From an uncultured Chitinophagaceae bacterium (lineage in GTDB: Bacteria > Bacteroidota > Bacteroidia > Chitinophagales > Chitinophagaceae), in the NCBI GenBank assembly GCA_937907395.1, contig CALCII010000010.1:101116-165115 (forward strand): 64,000 nucleotides of DNA, written 5' to 3'. Every line of letters begins with the position of its first letter. The stretch's first letter is position 1. The notes beneath the pieces are model-generated. The model was not told the origin of the DNA. It did no database searches and saw nothing but the letters and a program-made list of their open reading frames with translations. Both the position numbers and the translations under genes were made by a program. Positions 15,950 through 24,091 of the stretch are shown piece by piece.

Positions 15950-17248
15950 TTATAATATCCTGTTTTCCATTTGCGGACGATTGGCCAGTGAGTTGATCTG
16001 TGTAATGCCTACCAGTTCATCTGTACGTCCACCCAAGGTTCTGTAATAAACCAGAATGGTGTAGTTGTTTTCTGTTTCCCACCAGTTACCTTCTGTATTA
16101 TCTGCACTAACCTGTCCGGTTTTTTTATCTTTCAGCAAATAGATATAATCATAGTAGCCTTGCTTCAGAAACTGAGAAGTTTCATACCAACCTTTCTCTT
16201 CATTGAAGACAAGCTTAGCCGATTCATTGAATTCATAGTTGGTGAGTTCGCCAAACAGATAAACGTCCTTATCGGGGTAAGGCTTACGGTTTTGTGTGGC
16301 ATACCTGAACCATACAGTGGCATAGTCGCCCTGCCAATAGGGATTAAGATTATCAATGGTTCCTAATTGATACAGGCCATTCATATCCCTGTAATACATA
16401 TACCGGAAACCGGTTCGTTCACCTTCCGGTTTTGCATATAATGTTTGTCCACGGTTTGTATAATCGCCTTTTTCAATACGATCAGTTTGCAATCTGAAAG
16501 CAGTGAGATTCACCCAGCGCCATTCTTTTTGTGATTGAAACAGAACGTCGTTTTCTGTATTGTATTCCAGAATATTCTGACGAATGAAAGTGGGTTGAAT
16601 ATTCCGTACACAATTATCCCAGCGGTTGTTTTGAAGAATCACCACTTTGATCTGCTGAAATACATTAGTGGGTTTAATGTTCTGAACATTTACTGAAAAC
16701 TGAATCTTCTGATTGGTTTTAAATACAGAGCTGTTAAATGGCTGCAAAACAGTTGCGCCTATATTCACTTTTGAATCTGTTACCAGAAAACGTTTGGTAA
16801 AAGCGGTTTGTGATGTGTCTCCGTTGAGAAATACTTTCAATATATAGTTGCCACTTCTGGTAGGGTACGTGTTGCGGTCGGGCAGGTTCGCCATATAGTG
16901 TGTATAACGGGTCAATGCTATTGAAGAATTCCGATAGGTATTGATCCGGACGTTTGAAAACCCTTTCATGTAGTCGAACTGGCTTACCATGGCCGGTGTC
17001 CAATCGGCATTGCATAAAATGAACGTATAGGAGTAATACTTCACATCTCCATCCAGGTCGTCAAAATGCAACTCCAGTTGATCATTGCTGTTCAGCCGCA
17101 TGATGGGATAGGATAGCTGATCTCCGTACATACAAAATTTCACAGAATGAATGTTTTTCTTCACAATCTGATCGGTCCATTGTGCCTGGCTTTTCAGGTT
17201 GAAAAAAGAGATCAACAATAATGCAAGTAAGGTTGGCTTATGCTTCAT
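15950..17248 (-). CDS. Type IX secretion system plug protein (DUF5103 family)
   Basis: A 432-residue exported protein (signal peptide MKHKPTLLALLLISFFNLKSQA, cleavage about residue 22). It matches the DUF5103 family: an N-terminal domain with SVKFCMYGDQLSYPIMRLNS and YSYTFILCNADW, a middle FKTNQKIQFSVN/W(R)WVNLTAFRLQTDRIEKGDY region, and a C-terminal domain with YLFGELTNYEFNESAKLVF and GYYDYIYLL. In Flavobacterium johnsoniae a member of this family was found as the plug that closes the SprA translocon pore of the type IX secretion system. I infer the same role here, at the outer membrane. No other T9SS gene is in the window. The gene is divergent from a LolC/E-like permease, with 44 bases between the starts. 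Confidence 0.85.
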   Translation of the reverse strand: MKHKPTLLALLLISFFNLKSQAQWTDQIVKKNIHSVKFCMYGDQLSYPIMRLNSNDQLELHFDDLDGDVKYYSYTFILCNADWTPAMVSQFDYMKGFSNVRINTYRNSSIALTRYTHYMANLPDRNTYPTRSGNYILKVFLNGDTSQTAFTKRFLVTDSKVNIGATVLQPFNSSVFKTNQKIQFSVNVQNIKPTNVFQQIKVVILQNNRWDNCVRNIQPTFIRQNILEYNTENDVLFQSQKEWRWVNLTAFRLQTDRIEKGDYTNRGQTLYAKPEGERTGFRYMYYRDMNGLYQLGTIDNLNPYWQGDYATVWFRYATQNRKPYPDKDVYLFGELTNYEFNESAKLVFNEEKGWYETSQFLKQGYYDYIYLLKDKKTGQVSADNTEGNWWETENNYTILVYYRTLGGRTDELVGITQINSLANRPQMENRIL

Positions 17249-17278
17249 AATTCAGAAACCATTAGTTTTACAACAATT

Positions 17279-17286
17279 CAAAGTTA
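17279..17286 (-). promoter_or_regulatory. T9SS plug gene promoter -7 element TAACTTTG
   Basis: A perfect TAnnTTTG match on the minus strand, 30 bases upstream of the ATG at 17248 and immediately before the divergent permease start. Confidence 0.6.
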
Positions 17287-17292
17287 ACCGGT

Positions 17293-18525
17293 TTGGACAT
17301 TGCTTCATTTATAGCCCGACGGATCGTTTTTCAAAAGGACCAATCATTTTCAAGGTTCATTATCCGTTTATCTGCAACAGCAACCATGATCAGCGTGGCG
17401 GTGATGATTATGGCACTGGCTTTTGTAGCCGGTTTTCAGCAAACAATCAGCCAGAAAGTGTTTAGTTTCTGGGGGCATCTTCGGGTACAACAGCAGCTAC
17501 CTTCTGTATCCGGTTTGGCTGAAGAACTACCCAGTACCAAAAATGATACCGTTCTCTCAGTCCTGAAAAATAACAAAGCCATTAAATGGGCAGATGCATT
17601 TGCTACCAAATCGGCTTTGCTCAAATCCAGTGAATCCATAGAAGGAGTTTTGTTAAAAGGAGTTGCACCGGGTTTTTCCAAAGAGCGGATAACCCCTTTT
17701 TTGAAAAAAGGAAGCTGGTTGAAATTTGATACATCCATTGCAACCTACCAGATACTGATTTCCGAGTACACATCCCGGCAATTAAAAATAGGAGTAGGGG
17801 ATAAAGCGTTCCTGTATTTTGTGGAAACAGAAGGAGTGCTGCCGAGGGTTCGTCCGGTGATAGTGTGTGGTATTTATAAAACATCAATTGAAGAATACGA
17901 TAAAAGTTTTGCCTTAGTTGATCTCAGCCTGATTCAGAAAATCAACGGGTGGAATGAAAACCAGATTGGTGGTTATGAAATTACTTTATATGATTACCGA
18001 AACGATGTTTCAGTGAGTAATCAACTCCTCGATGAAATTCCCACCAGTTGGTACAGTACCCCAACCAGGGATATTTATCCTAACATATTTGATTGGCTGC
18101 AACTACAGAATACAAACCGGAAAATCATTATTGTTATCATGTGCGTGGTGGCTGTTATCAACCTGATCACCTGTTTGTTGATTTTGGTTTTGGAAAGAAG
18201 TAAAATGATTGGTTTGTTAAAAGCAGTAGGTGCTTCCAACCACCATATACAAAGGGTTTTCTGGAACCAGGGAATTATGATTGCTGTTGCCGGTGTACTG
18301 TTTGGAAATATCCTTGGGCTAGGTTTGTGCTTTTTACAACAGCAAACCGGTTTCATTCGTTTGGATGAATCCGCTTATTACATGACCGTGGCTCCTGTAC
18401 AAGTGATATGGTGGCAAGTGGTACTCGTTAATGTGATTACATTTCTTGTAAGTTTTGGAATTTTATTTCTCCCTTCCTTACTGGTACGTAAAATCAGTCC
18501 GGTGAAAGTTTTACGATTTGAATAA
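17293..18525 (+). CDS. LolC/LolE-like ABC transporter permease (FtsX/MacB family)
   Basis: A 410-residue inner-membrane protein with one N-terminal membrane segment (residues about 25-48, ATMISVAVMIMALAFVAGFQQ), a large periplasmic domain, and three C-terminal segments (about 275-300, 325-350, 375-400). This is the layout of FtsX/MacB permeases. The N-terminus (IASFIARRIVF...FIIRLSATATMISVAVMI) resembles LolC/E, which extract lipoproteins for outer-membrane sorting with ATPase LolD; no ATPase gene is adjacent. The start codon is TTG at 17293: no ATG precedes the conserved N-terminal region. It converges with the universal stress gene (2-base gap). Confidence 0.83.
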   Translation: MDIASFIARRIVFQKDQSFSRFIIRLSATATMISVAVMIMALAFVAGFQQTISQKVFSFWGHLRVQQQLPSVSGLAEELPSTKNDTVLSVLKNNKAIKWADAFATKSALLKSSESIEGVLLKGVAPGFSKERITPFLKKGSWLKFDTSIATYQILISEYTSRQLKIGVGDKAFLYFVETEGVLPRVRPVIVCGIYKTSIEEYDKSFALVDLSLIQKINGWNENQIGGYEITLYDYRNDVSVSNQLLDEIPTSWYSTPTRDIYPNIFDWLQLQNTNRKIIIVIMCVVAVINLITCLLILVLERSKMIGLLKAVGASNHHIQRVFWNQGIMIAVAGVLFGNILGLGLCFLQQQTGFIRLDESAYYMTVAPVQVIWWQVVLVNVITFLVSFGILFLPSLLVRKISPVKVLRFE

Positions 18526-18527
18526 GA

Positions 18528-19349
18528 TCAGGCATGCATAATCATGACCGGTACCCGGCTGTGAAAGGCCAGTTCTTTCGTTTGGCTTTTACTGAATAAA
18601 TGATCCACCAGATTATGTTGCTTGGGAATAGCGATCAACAGTTCAATACTGTGCTTTTCTGCATAATCAGAAAGCCCCTCGGCAATATTTGAATTTTCAA
18701 TAAAATGGTATTCCGGATGATAGTGTTCAAACATTGTCTCTATTAAACCACTCTGAAACGGCGTATCATTATTCCAGTCACGGCTTTTAAAATCCACATT
18801 CAAAACATGTAGTTTGGCGCCAAGCAAATTGATCAGTTCTTTGATTTTATCTTCCGGAATTGCTTCCACTACATTTTTAAAGTCGGTGGTAAGGCCAACA
18901 TCAGAAACAGGTTGATAGACCGCATCTTCCGGAACAATTAGTACCGGTATAACCGTTCTGCTGGAAACAGCAATGGTATTACTACCAATGATTGCTTCTT
19001 TCACTTTCCCGGCTCCTGTAATTCCCATTACAACCGCCATGGTTTGAATGCTTTCCTCGAACTGGCTTACTACCTCAAATAAGCGGCCACGGAGTTGCAG
19101 GTAATCAATTTTTACCAGCAGGTCAATGGGAGCCAATGTTAAAGCAACTTTGTTCAGCTCTGTCATATTAATCTCCCATAGATCATCTTCGGTAAGTGGC
19201 AGTCCATCTTTTAGCGGCATTATAGGAGGTGGGGTGAAGGCATGCAACAGGGTGACTTTACATCCCAACTGGCGTGCAAATTTTACAGAATAACGTGCAG
19301 CATTCAGCGAAGTTTCGGAAAAGTCGACAGGAACCAGAATCGTTTTCAT
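18528..19349 (-). CDS. Tandem-domain universal stress protein
   Basis: A 273-residue protein made of two Usp domains. The first (residues 1-150) begins MKTILVPVDFSETSLNAARY and contains the ATP-binding pattern GITG...IIGSNT (GX2GX9GS) followed by VIPVLIVPED. The second (about 165-273) keeps the fold (LHVLNVDF, ELLIAIPKQHNLVDHLF, SRVPVMIMHA) but lacks the glycine pattern, so it probably does not bind ATP. Tandem Usp proteins are common in Bacteroidota and are linked to stress adaptation. Cytoplasmic. It lies downstream of hisB on the same strand with a 183-base gap, so it probably has its own transcript. Confidence 0.9.
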   Translation of the reverse strand: MKTILVPVDFSETSLNAARYSVKFARQLGCKVTLLHAFTPPPIMPLKDGLPLTEDDLWEINMTELNKVALTLAPIDLLVKIDYLQLRGRLFEVVSQFEESIQTMAVVMGITGAGKVKEAIIGSNTIAVSSRTVIPVLIVPEDAVYQPVSDVGLTTDFKNVVEAIPEDKIKELINLLGAKLHVLNVDFKSRDWNNDTPFQSGLIETMFEHYHPEYHFIENSNIAEGLSDYAEKHSIELLIAIPKQHNLVDHLFSKSQTKELAFHSRVPVMIMHA

Positions 19350-19532
19350 GTTCTTGATTTTTCAATGAGCAAAAACTATTCTTTGCTGCATGAATTCAGC
19401 AACAACCCTGACTGTGCAAAGGCAAACACGGCCGCAATGATTGATTGTTCATGCAGGCCAACACCTAAATTTAAACTAATGCAGAACCAAACAAAAATGA
19501 CCGGAATCAGCCCTGCCTGTTTCAGATATCAG

Positions 19533-20672
19533 TTAAAGGATTCCTTTTGTTGAAGGCAGGTAATTGCTGAAGGGATCTCTTTTCACTGCCATGCGGATCG
19601 CTTTTGCAAATGCTTTGAAGATAGCTTCGATTTTATGATGCTCATTATCTCCATGGCATTCAATATGCAGATTACATTTCGCCGCATCACTGAACGATTT
19701 AAAAAAATGGAAAAACATTTCCGTAGGCATTTCGCCAATTTTTTCACGGCGGAACTGTGCGTTCCATACAATCCAGTTTCTGCCACCAAAATCGATCAGC
19801 ACTTTAGCTGCTGTTTCGTCCATAGGCAATGCAAATCCGTAGCGCTCAATACCACGCTTATCGGCCAGGGCTTTTGCAAATGCTTCACCTAAGGCAATGC
19901 CTGTATCTTCGATGGTATGATGTTCATCAATATGCAAATCACCATTTACCTCAACGGTGAGATCCATTTTTCCATGACGTGCAATCTGATCCAGCATGTG
20001 GTCAAAAAATCCAAGGCCGGTTTGAATGGATGCCTGTCCGCTGCCGTCTAAATTCACTTCCACTTTAATTTTCGTTTCGCTTGTGTTGCGTTCGTGAATC
20101 ACATGGCGTAATCCCGATTTTAAAAACGTATAAATCTCTTTCCATTCAGCCGATTCCAAAGCGATCACTTCTTTTAAAGCCTGCATCTCATCTTTAATTT
20201 CACCCGCACCAAGGCTCGGATCCTGGTTGAGCCATATTGCTTTTGCTCCCAGATTTTTTGCCAGTTGTACATCTGTGATCCGGTCGCCTATTACAAATGA
20301 ATTTGCAAGATCATAATCAAGATTATTGATATACTTTGTAAGCATGCCAGTACGTGGCTTACGTGTAGGCGCATTTTCATGCGGGAATGTTTTATCAATG
20401 TACACGGCATTGAAATGCACACCTTCGTTGGCAAAAGATTTCATCACATGTTCATGAACGGGCCAGAATGTTTCTTCCGGATAGGATGCCGTTCCTAATC
20501 CATCCTGGTTGGTAACCATCACCAGTTCGTAATCCAGTTCGGCAGCGATACGGCCCAGGTAATGAAACACTTCCGGATAAAATTCCAGCTTTTCCCAACT
20601 GTCGATCTGGTAAGTGGGAGGTGCTTCTTTGATCATGGTTCCGTCTCTGTCTATAAAAAGAATTCGTTTCAT
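19533..20672 (-). CDS. hisB: Bifunctional histidinol-phosphatase / imidazoleglycerol-phosphate dehydratase (HisB)
   Basis: A 379-residue fusion protein. Residues 1-165 are a HAD phosphatase with DRDGT (nucleophile Asp at 8, then Asp at 10). It also has VMVTNQDGLGT and the zinc-loop-like segment before TRKPRTGMLTKY, and it performs the histidinol phosphate step. Residues about 185-379 are the dehydratase, with two HHxxED metal sites (EHHTIEDTG and EHHKIEAIFKAF) and the GLGFFDHML motif. The two steps are the sixth and eighth of histidine synthesis. This is the last gene of the minus-strand operon hisG-hisD-hisC-hisB; 15 bases separate it from hisC. Confidence 0.95.
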   Translation of the reverse strand: MKRILFIDRDGTMIKEAPPTYQIDSWEKLEFYPEVFHYLGRIAAELDYELVMVTNQDGLGTASYPEETFWPVHEHVMKSFANEGVHFNAVYIDKTFPHENAPTRKPRTGMLTKYINNLDYDLANSFVIGDRITDVQLAKNLGAKAIWLNQDPSLGAGEIKDEMQALKEVIALESAEWKEIYTFLKSGLRHVIHERNTSETKIKVEVNLDGSGQASIQTGLGFFDHMLDQIARHGKMDLTVEVNGDLHIDEHHTIEDTGIALGEAFAKALADKRGIERYGFALPMDETAAKVLIDFGGRNWIVWNAQFRREKIGEMPTEMFFHFFKSFSDAAKCNLHIECHGDNEHHKIEAIFKAFAKAIRMAVKRDPFSNYLPSTKGIL

Positions 20673-20687
20673 CAGTAGTGATTATCG

Positions 20688-21737
20688 TTATGCAATGAAT
20701 TGTTGTAAGATATGAATCAGTTCGTCATTTTCTTTAGCCGTGCCTACCGTTATTCGTAAACAGCCTTCGCAAAGTAATACTTTACTGCGGTCACGTACCA
20801 CAATCTGGTTGGCCAGCAGGTATTCGTAGATGGCTCTTGCATCGGTAACTTTTACCAACAGAAAATTAGCATCAGATGGATAGATGTGCTCAACTACGGG
20901 TAGTTTGCCGAATTCAACTTCCAGTCGTTGCCTTTCTTTTACAATTTCACGAATCATCTCATTCACATCTTCGATATTGTCGAGTGCTTTGTATACCAGT
21001 TCCTGCACCGCTTCGCTGATATTGTACGGTGGTTTTACTTTGTTATAGATGTCAATAATTTCCTCGCTGGCAAAAGCCATTCCCAAACGTAAGCCAGCCA
21101 ATCCCCAGGCTTTACTTAGGGTTTGCATGACAACGAGGTTGGGATACTCAGCTAACAATTGAATAGATGAACGCTGCCGGGAAAAATTGATATAGGCTTC
21201 ATCCACTACGACTATGCCGTCAAAATTATTGAGTATTGCTTCTATGTCTTCAAAATAAATACTGTTGCCGGTAGGGTTGTTGGGCGAACAGATCCAGATG
21301 ATTTTAGTGTTCTCGTCAACCAATGTTTCCATGTGAATCAGATTCAGTTGGAAGTTTTCCAGCAATGGAGCTTTTCGTATTTCCACATCGTTGATGTGTG
21401 CGCTTACTTCATACATCCCATAGGTAGGCGGACAAATAATCACATTGTCTTTTCCCGGATTGCAAAACGAACGGTATAAAATATCAATGCATTCATCACT
21501 TCCGTTTCCAATAAAAATGTTTTTTACAGGCACACCTTTGATGGAGGATAATTTTTCTTTGATCTTTTGCTGATACGGATCCGGATACCGGTTGTACCAT
21601 TTGATTAATGGCGAACCAATGCTGTTTTCATTGGCATCCAGGAATATTTTTGCCTCGCCATGAAATTCATCACGGGCAGAGGAATAGGGAGTCAGTGATT
21701 GAATGTTGGGACGAAGTAATTGGTTGAGGTTAAACAT
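20688..21737 (-). CDS. hisC: Histidinol-phosphate aminotransferase
   Basis: A 349-residue class I/II PLP enzyme that transaminates imidazole-acetol phosphate to histidinol phosphate. The PLP pocket is visible as ICSPNNPTGN, VVVDEAYINFS and the Schiff-base Lys in LSKAWGLAGLRLG (about residue 209). The C-terminal RDRSKVLLCEGCLRITVGTAKEND, read in parts, is typical of HisC. It is the third gene of the his operon, 32 bases after hisD. Confidence 0.95.
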   Translation of the reverse strand: MFNLNQLLRPNIQSLTPYSSARDEFHGEAKIFLDANENSIGSPLIKWYNRYPDPYQQKIKEKLSSIKGVPVKNIFIGNGSDECIDILYRSFCNPGKDNVIICPPTYGMYEVSAHINDVEIRKAPLLENFQLNLIHMETLVDENTKIIWICSPNNPTGNSIYFEDIEAILNNFDGIVVVDEAYINFSRQRSSIQLLAEYPNLVVMQTLSKAWGLAGLRLGMAFASEEIIDIYNKVKPPYNISEAVQELVYKALDNIEDVNEMIREIVKERQRLEVEFGKLPVVEHIYPSDANFLLVKVTDARAIYEYLLANQIVVRDRSKVLLCEGCLRITVGTAKENDELIHILQQFIA

Positions 21738-21769
21738 TTTTCTACTAGATAATGATGAATAATTATTAA

Positions 21770-23050
21770 TTAGTAATTATTAATTCGTTTTCGTACTGCT
21801 TCCGCATGTGCTGTCAAACCCTCTGCTTCAGCCATTGCAATAACGGTTGGAGCAATTTGCTGCAGGCCTTCTTTTGATAGTTTCTGATAAGTGATCTTCT
21901 TTACAAAACTATCCAGACTCACACCACTGTAAGCTCTTGCATAACCATTCGTAGGTAATGTATGATTCGTGCCGCTGGCGTAATCGCCCACACTTTCAGG
22001 TGAATAGTTGCCAATAAAAACAGAACCGGCATTGATAACCTGATCGACGATTTGATCTGCATCAGCACAACTGATGATCAGGTGCTCGGCAGCATATTCA
22101 TTTACCAACGATAAGGCATCTGACTGGTTCTTCAACAGGATAGCTTTACTGTTCTTCAATGATTGTGCTGCCAGTTCTTTACGTGGTAACAAATCCAATT
22201 GTTTTTCCACTTCCTGTATTACATTGTCAATAAGTGATTCAGATGTTGAAACCAATACTACCTGGCTATCGGTTCCGTGTTCGGCTTGTGACAGAAGATC
22301 TGCTGCTACAAAGGATGCTTCAGCAGTTTCATCGGCCCACACACATACTTCACTGGGGCCGGCCGGCATATCAATGGCTACACCATCTTTTTGTACTAAT
22401 TGTTTTGCTGCGGTTACATATTGGTTGCCGGGGCCAAATATTTTATATACCTGTGGAATGGTTTGTGTACCATAAGCCATAGCTGCAATTGCCTGGGCTC
22501 CGCCACATTTATAAATCTTTGTTATGCCTGCAAGTTTAGCAGTATATAATATAGCCGCATTCACTTTCCCATCTTTACCGGGAGGAGTGCACAAAATCAC
22601 TTCTTTGCAACCGGCTATTTGTGCAGGAATACCCAACATTAAAATCGTTGAAAAAAGAGGAGCAGAGCCGCCAGGAATATACAATCCTACTTTTTCAATT
22701 GCCACGGCTTTTCGCCAGCAGCTGATTCCGTTCATGGTTTCCACCTTTTCAGGAACTGTTATTTGTTTTTTATGAAACAATTCAATATTTGATTTAGCAA
22801 CCTGAATCGCTTCCTTTAATTCTTTGCTTATTGAATGAATGGCTTCATTGATTTCTTCTTCAGTAAACTGTAGCTGAGCTACAGATACTTTGTCGAATAT
22901 GGTGGAAAAGCGTTGAAGTGCTTCATCGCCGTTTACTTTCACCTCTTTCAGAATATTTGACACGCTTGCTTCCAGCGATGATGAATCAATCACCGGACGT
23001 TGTAATATTTTTGGCCACTCTTTTCTAAGCGGGTATTTTATGATTTCCAT
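21770..23050 (-). CDS. hisD: Histidinol dehydrogenase
   Basis: A 426-residue zinc enzyme that catalyses the last two oxidations to histidine with NAD. The family motifs are present: GLYIPGGSAPLFSTILMLGIPA (read in parts), GGAQAIAAMAYGT, GPGNQYVTAAKQLV, DMPAGPSEVCV, DLLSQAEHGTDSQ with its zinc ligands, and GDYASGTNHTLPT. Second gene of the his operon; only eight bases lie between the hisG stop and this ATG, consistent with cotranscription and coupled translation. Confidence 0.96.
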   Translation of the reverse strand: MEIIKYPLRKEWPKILQRPVIDSSSLEASVSNILKEVKVNGDEALQRFSTIFDKVSVAQLQFTEEEINEAIHSISKELKEAIQVAKSNIELFHKKQITVPEKVETMNGISCWRKAVAIEKVGLYIPGGSAPLFSTILMLGIPAQIAGCKEVILCTPPGKDGKVNAAILYTAKLAGITKIYKCGGAQAIAAMAYGTQTIPQVYKIFGPGNQYVTAAKQLVQKDGVAIDMPAGPSEVCVWADETAEASFVAADLLSQAEHGTDSQVVLVSTSESLIDNVIQEVEKQLDLLPRKELAAQSLKNSKAILLKNQSDALSLVNEYAAEHLIISCADADQIVDQVINAGSVFIGNYSPESVGDYASGTNHTLPTNGYARAYSGVSLDSFVKKITYQKLSKEGLQQIAPTVIAMAEAEGLTAHAEAVRKRINNY

Positions 23051-23058
23051 ATTTGTAC

Positions 23059-23922
23059 TTAAATGATCATTTTTTCAATAGGTATAACCAGGATGCCTTG
23101 TGCACCGGCTGCTTTTAATGCTTCAATTCTTTCCCAGAATTCATCTTCCTGTAACACACTGTGAACACTGCTCCAGCCGCTTTCGGCTAAGGGCAATACA
23201 GTTGGGCTTTTCATTCCCGGGAGCAAGGAAATGATTTCTGCTAATTTTTCATTCGGTGCGTTCAGTAATACGTATTTATTACGTTTCGATTTTTTTACTG
23301 CGTTGATGCGGAATAATAATTTGTTGAGCAGTTGCAGTTTTTCACCATTAAAATTCCGGTTGCGGATTAATACAGTTTGTGAATTGAGAATGGTTTCCAC
23401 TTCTTTCAATCCGTTCATAAACAGGGTAGAGCCGCTGCTTACCAGGTCTGCCACCACATCTGCCAGGCCAATACCTGGTGCAATTTCAACCGATCCGCTG
23501 ATCTCATGTATTTCGGCAGATATATTATTTTCCTTCAGGTATTTTTCTACAAGAAAGGGATAGCTCGTTGCAATTTTTTTGCCTTCTAACATTTGCGGAC
23601 CAGTGAATTCCTGCCCACGAGGGATTGCTATTGATAAACGGCATTTTCCAAAGCCCAGTTTTTCCACCACATCCACTTGTTTGTTTTTTTCAAACAATAC
23701 ATTTTCACCTACAATACCAATATCGGCAACACCATCTTCCACATACTGGGGAATATCATCATCACGAAGAAAGAATACTTCCATGGGAAAAGTATCTGAT
23801 TCTGTTTTCAAACGGTCTTTTACATTACGCAATTCAATTCCGCATTCGTTCAACAACTTTACGGAGTCGTCATAAAGACGTCCGGATTTCTGAATTGCAA
23901 TTCTAAGTTTTGTCTGGTTCAT
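23059..23922 (-). CDS. hisG: ATP phosphoribosyltransferase, long form
   Basis: A 287-residue enzyme for the first committed step of histidine synthesis. It starts NQTKLRIAIQKSGRLYDDSVKLL and has the GIVGENVLFE and SSGSTLFMNGLKEVETIL (PRPP-binding) motifs. Its C-terminal about 75 residues (SPTVLPLAESGWSSVHSVL...) form the ACT-like regulatory domain of the long form, which does not need HisZ and is usually inhibited by histidine. The ORF is open for 47 more codons upstream, but these would read through the attenuator terminator and the leader peptide in another frame, so the ATG at 23922 is the start. First structural gene of the his operon. Confidence 0.95.
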   Translation of the reverse strand: MNQTKLRIAIQKSGRLYDDSVKLLNECGIELRNVKDRLKTESDTFPMEVFFLRDDDIPQYVEDGVADIGIVGENVLFEKNKQVDVVEKLGFGKCRLSIAIPRGQEFTGPQMLEGKKIATSYPFLVEKYLKENNISAEIHEISGSVEIAPGIGLADVVADLVSSGSTLFMNGLKEVETILNSQTVLIRNRNFNGEKLQLLNKLLFRINAVKKSKRNKYVLLNAPNEKLAEIISLLPGMKSPTVLPLAESGWSSVHSVLQEDEFWERIEALKAAGAQGILVIPIEKMII

Positions 23923-23935
23923 AATAGTTTGCTTT

Positions 23936-23970
23936 AAAGAAAAAGGGCTCACCGCACTGGTAAGCCCTTT
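23936..23970 (-). terminator. his operon attenuator terminator
   Basis: On the minus strand AAAGGGCTTACC (23970-23959) pairs with GGTGAGCCCTTTT (23953-23941) over about 12 positions including one G-T pair. The loop is five bases, and the run TTTTTCTTT follows. It lies 14 bases before the hisG ATG. The 5' arm can instead pair with the leader sequence at 24003-24010. Confidence 0.88.
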
Positions 23971-24002
23971 TGTTCGTTTATGTGTAAACACATAGCACCA
24001 CC

Positions 24003-24010
24003 GGCTTACC
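24003..24010 (-). promoter_or_regulatory. his antiterminator arm
   Basis: GGTAAGCC on the minus strand is perfectly complementary to GGCTTACC (23966-23959), the 5' arm of the attenuator terminator. It contains the UAA stop codon of the leader peptide (24008-24006), so a ribosome at the stop codon would mask it. A hairpin TATGTG-TTTA-CACATA (23979-23994) lies in the loop between the two arms. Confidence 0.8.
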
Positions 24011-24056
24011 CTTTCAGGCAAGTATGATGATGATGATTGTGTTTGTTTAAAATCAT
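24006..24056 (-). CDS. hisL: Histidine leader peptide
   Basis: A 16-codon ORF encoding MILNKHNHHHHTCLKG. Five of its 16 residues are His, four of them consecutive. It ends with TAA inside the antiterminator arm. The ATG is four bases downstream of a -7 promoter element, so the mRNA is probably leaderless. Ribosome stalling at the His codons when charged tRNA-His is short would leave the antiterminator arm free. I infer a transcription attenuator of the classical type, controlling hisGDCB. The gene is too short for normal gene finders and overlaps the spurious hisG extension in another frame. Confidence 0.85.
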   Translation of the reverse strand: MILNKHNHHHHTCLKG

Positions 24057-24060
24057 AAAG

Positions 24061-24091
24061 CAAAAATAAGGCACACGGTTTTATTCACCAA
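24061..24091 (-). promoter_or_regulatory. his operon promoter (-33 TTG, -7 TATTTTTG)
   Basis: On the minus strand, TTG (24091-24089), a 20-base spacer and TATTTTTG (24068-24061) match the Bacteroidota promoter. The predicted start of transcription falls at or next to the leader peptide ATG at 24056. Confidence 0.72.

Noticed and set aside
24018..24040. His-codon run as a chance ATG-repeat (microsatellite)
   Set aside because: The four His codons read as a short ATG/CAT repeat, but the start codon, the stop inside the antiterminator arm and the terminator before hisG together make chance unlikely.
23923..24063. 47-codon upstream extension of hisG
   Set aside because: It would translate through the attenuator terminator and overlap the His leader peptide in another frame; the hisG family starts at the ATG at 23922.
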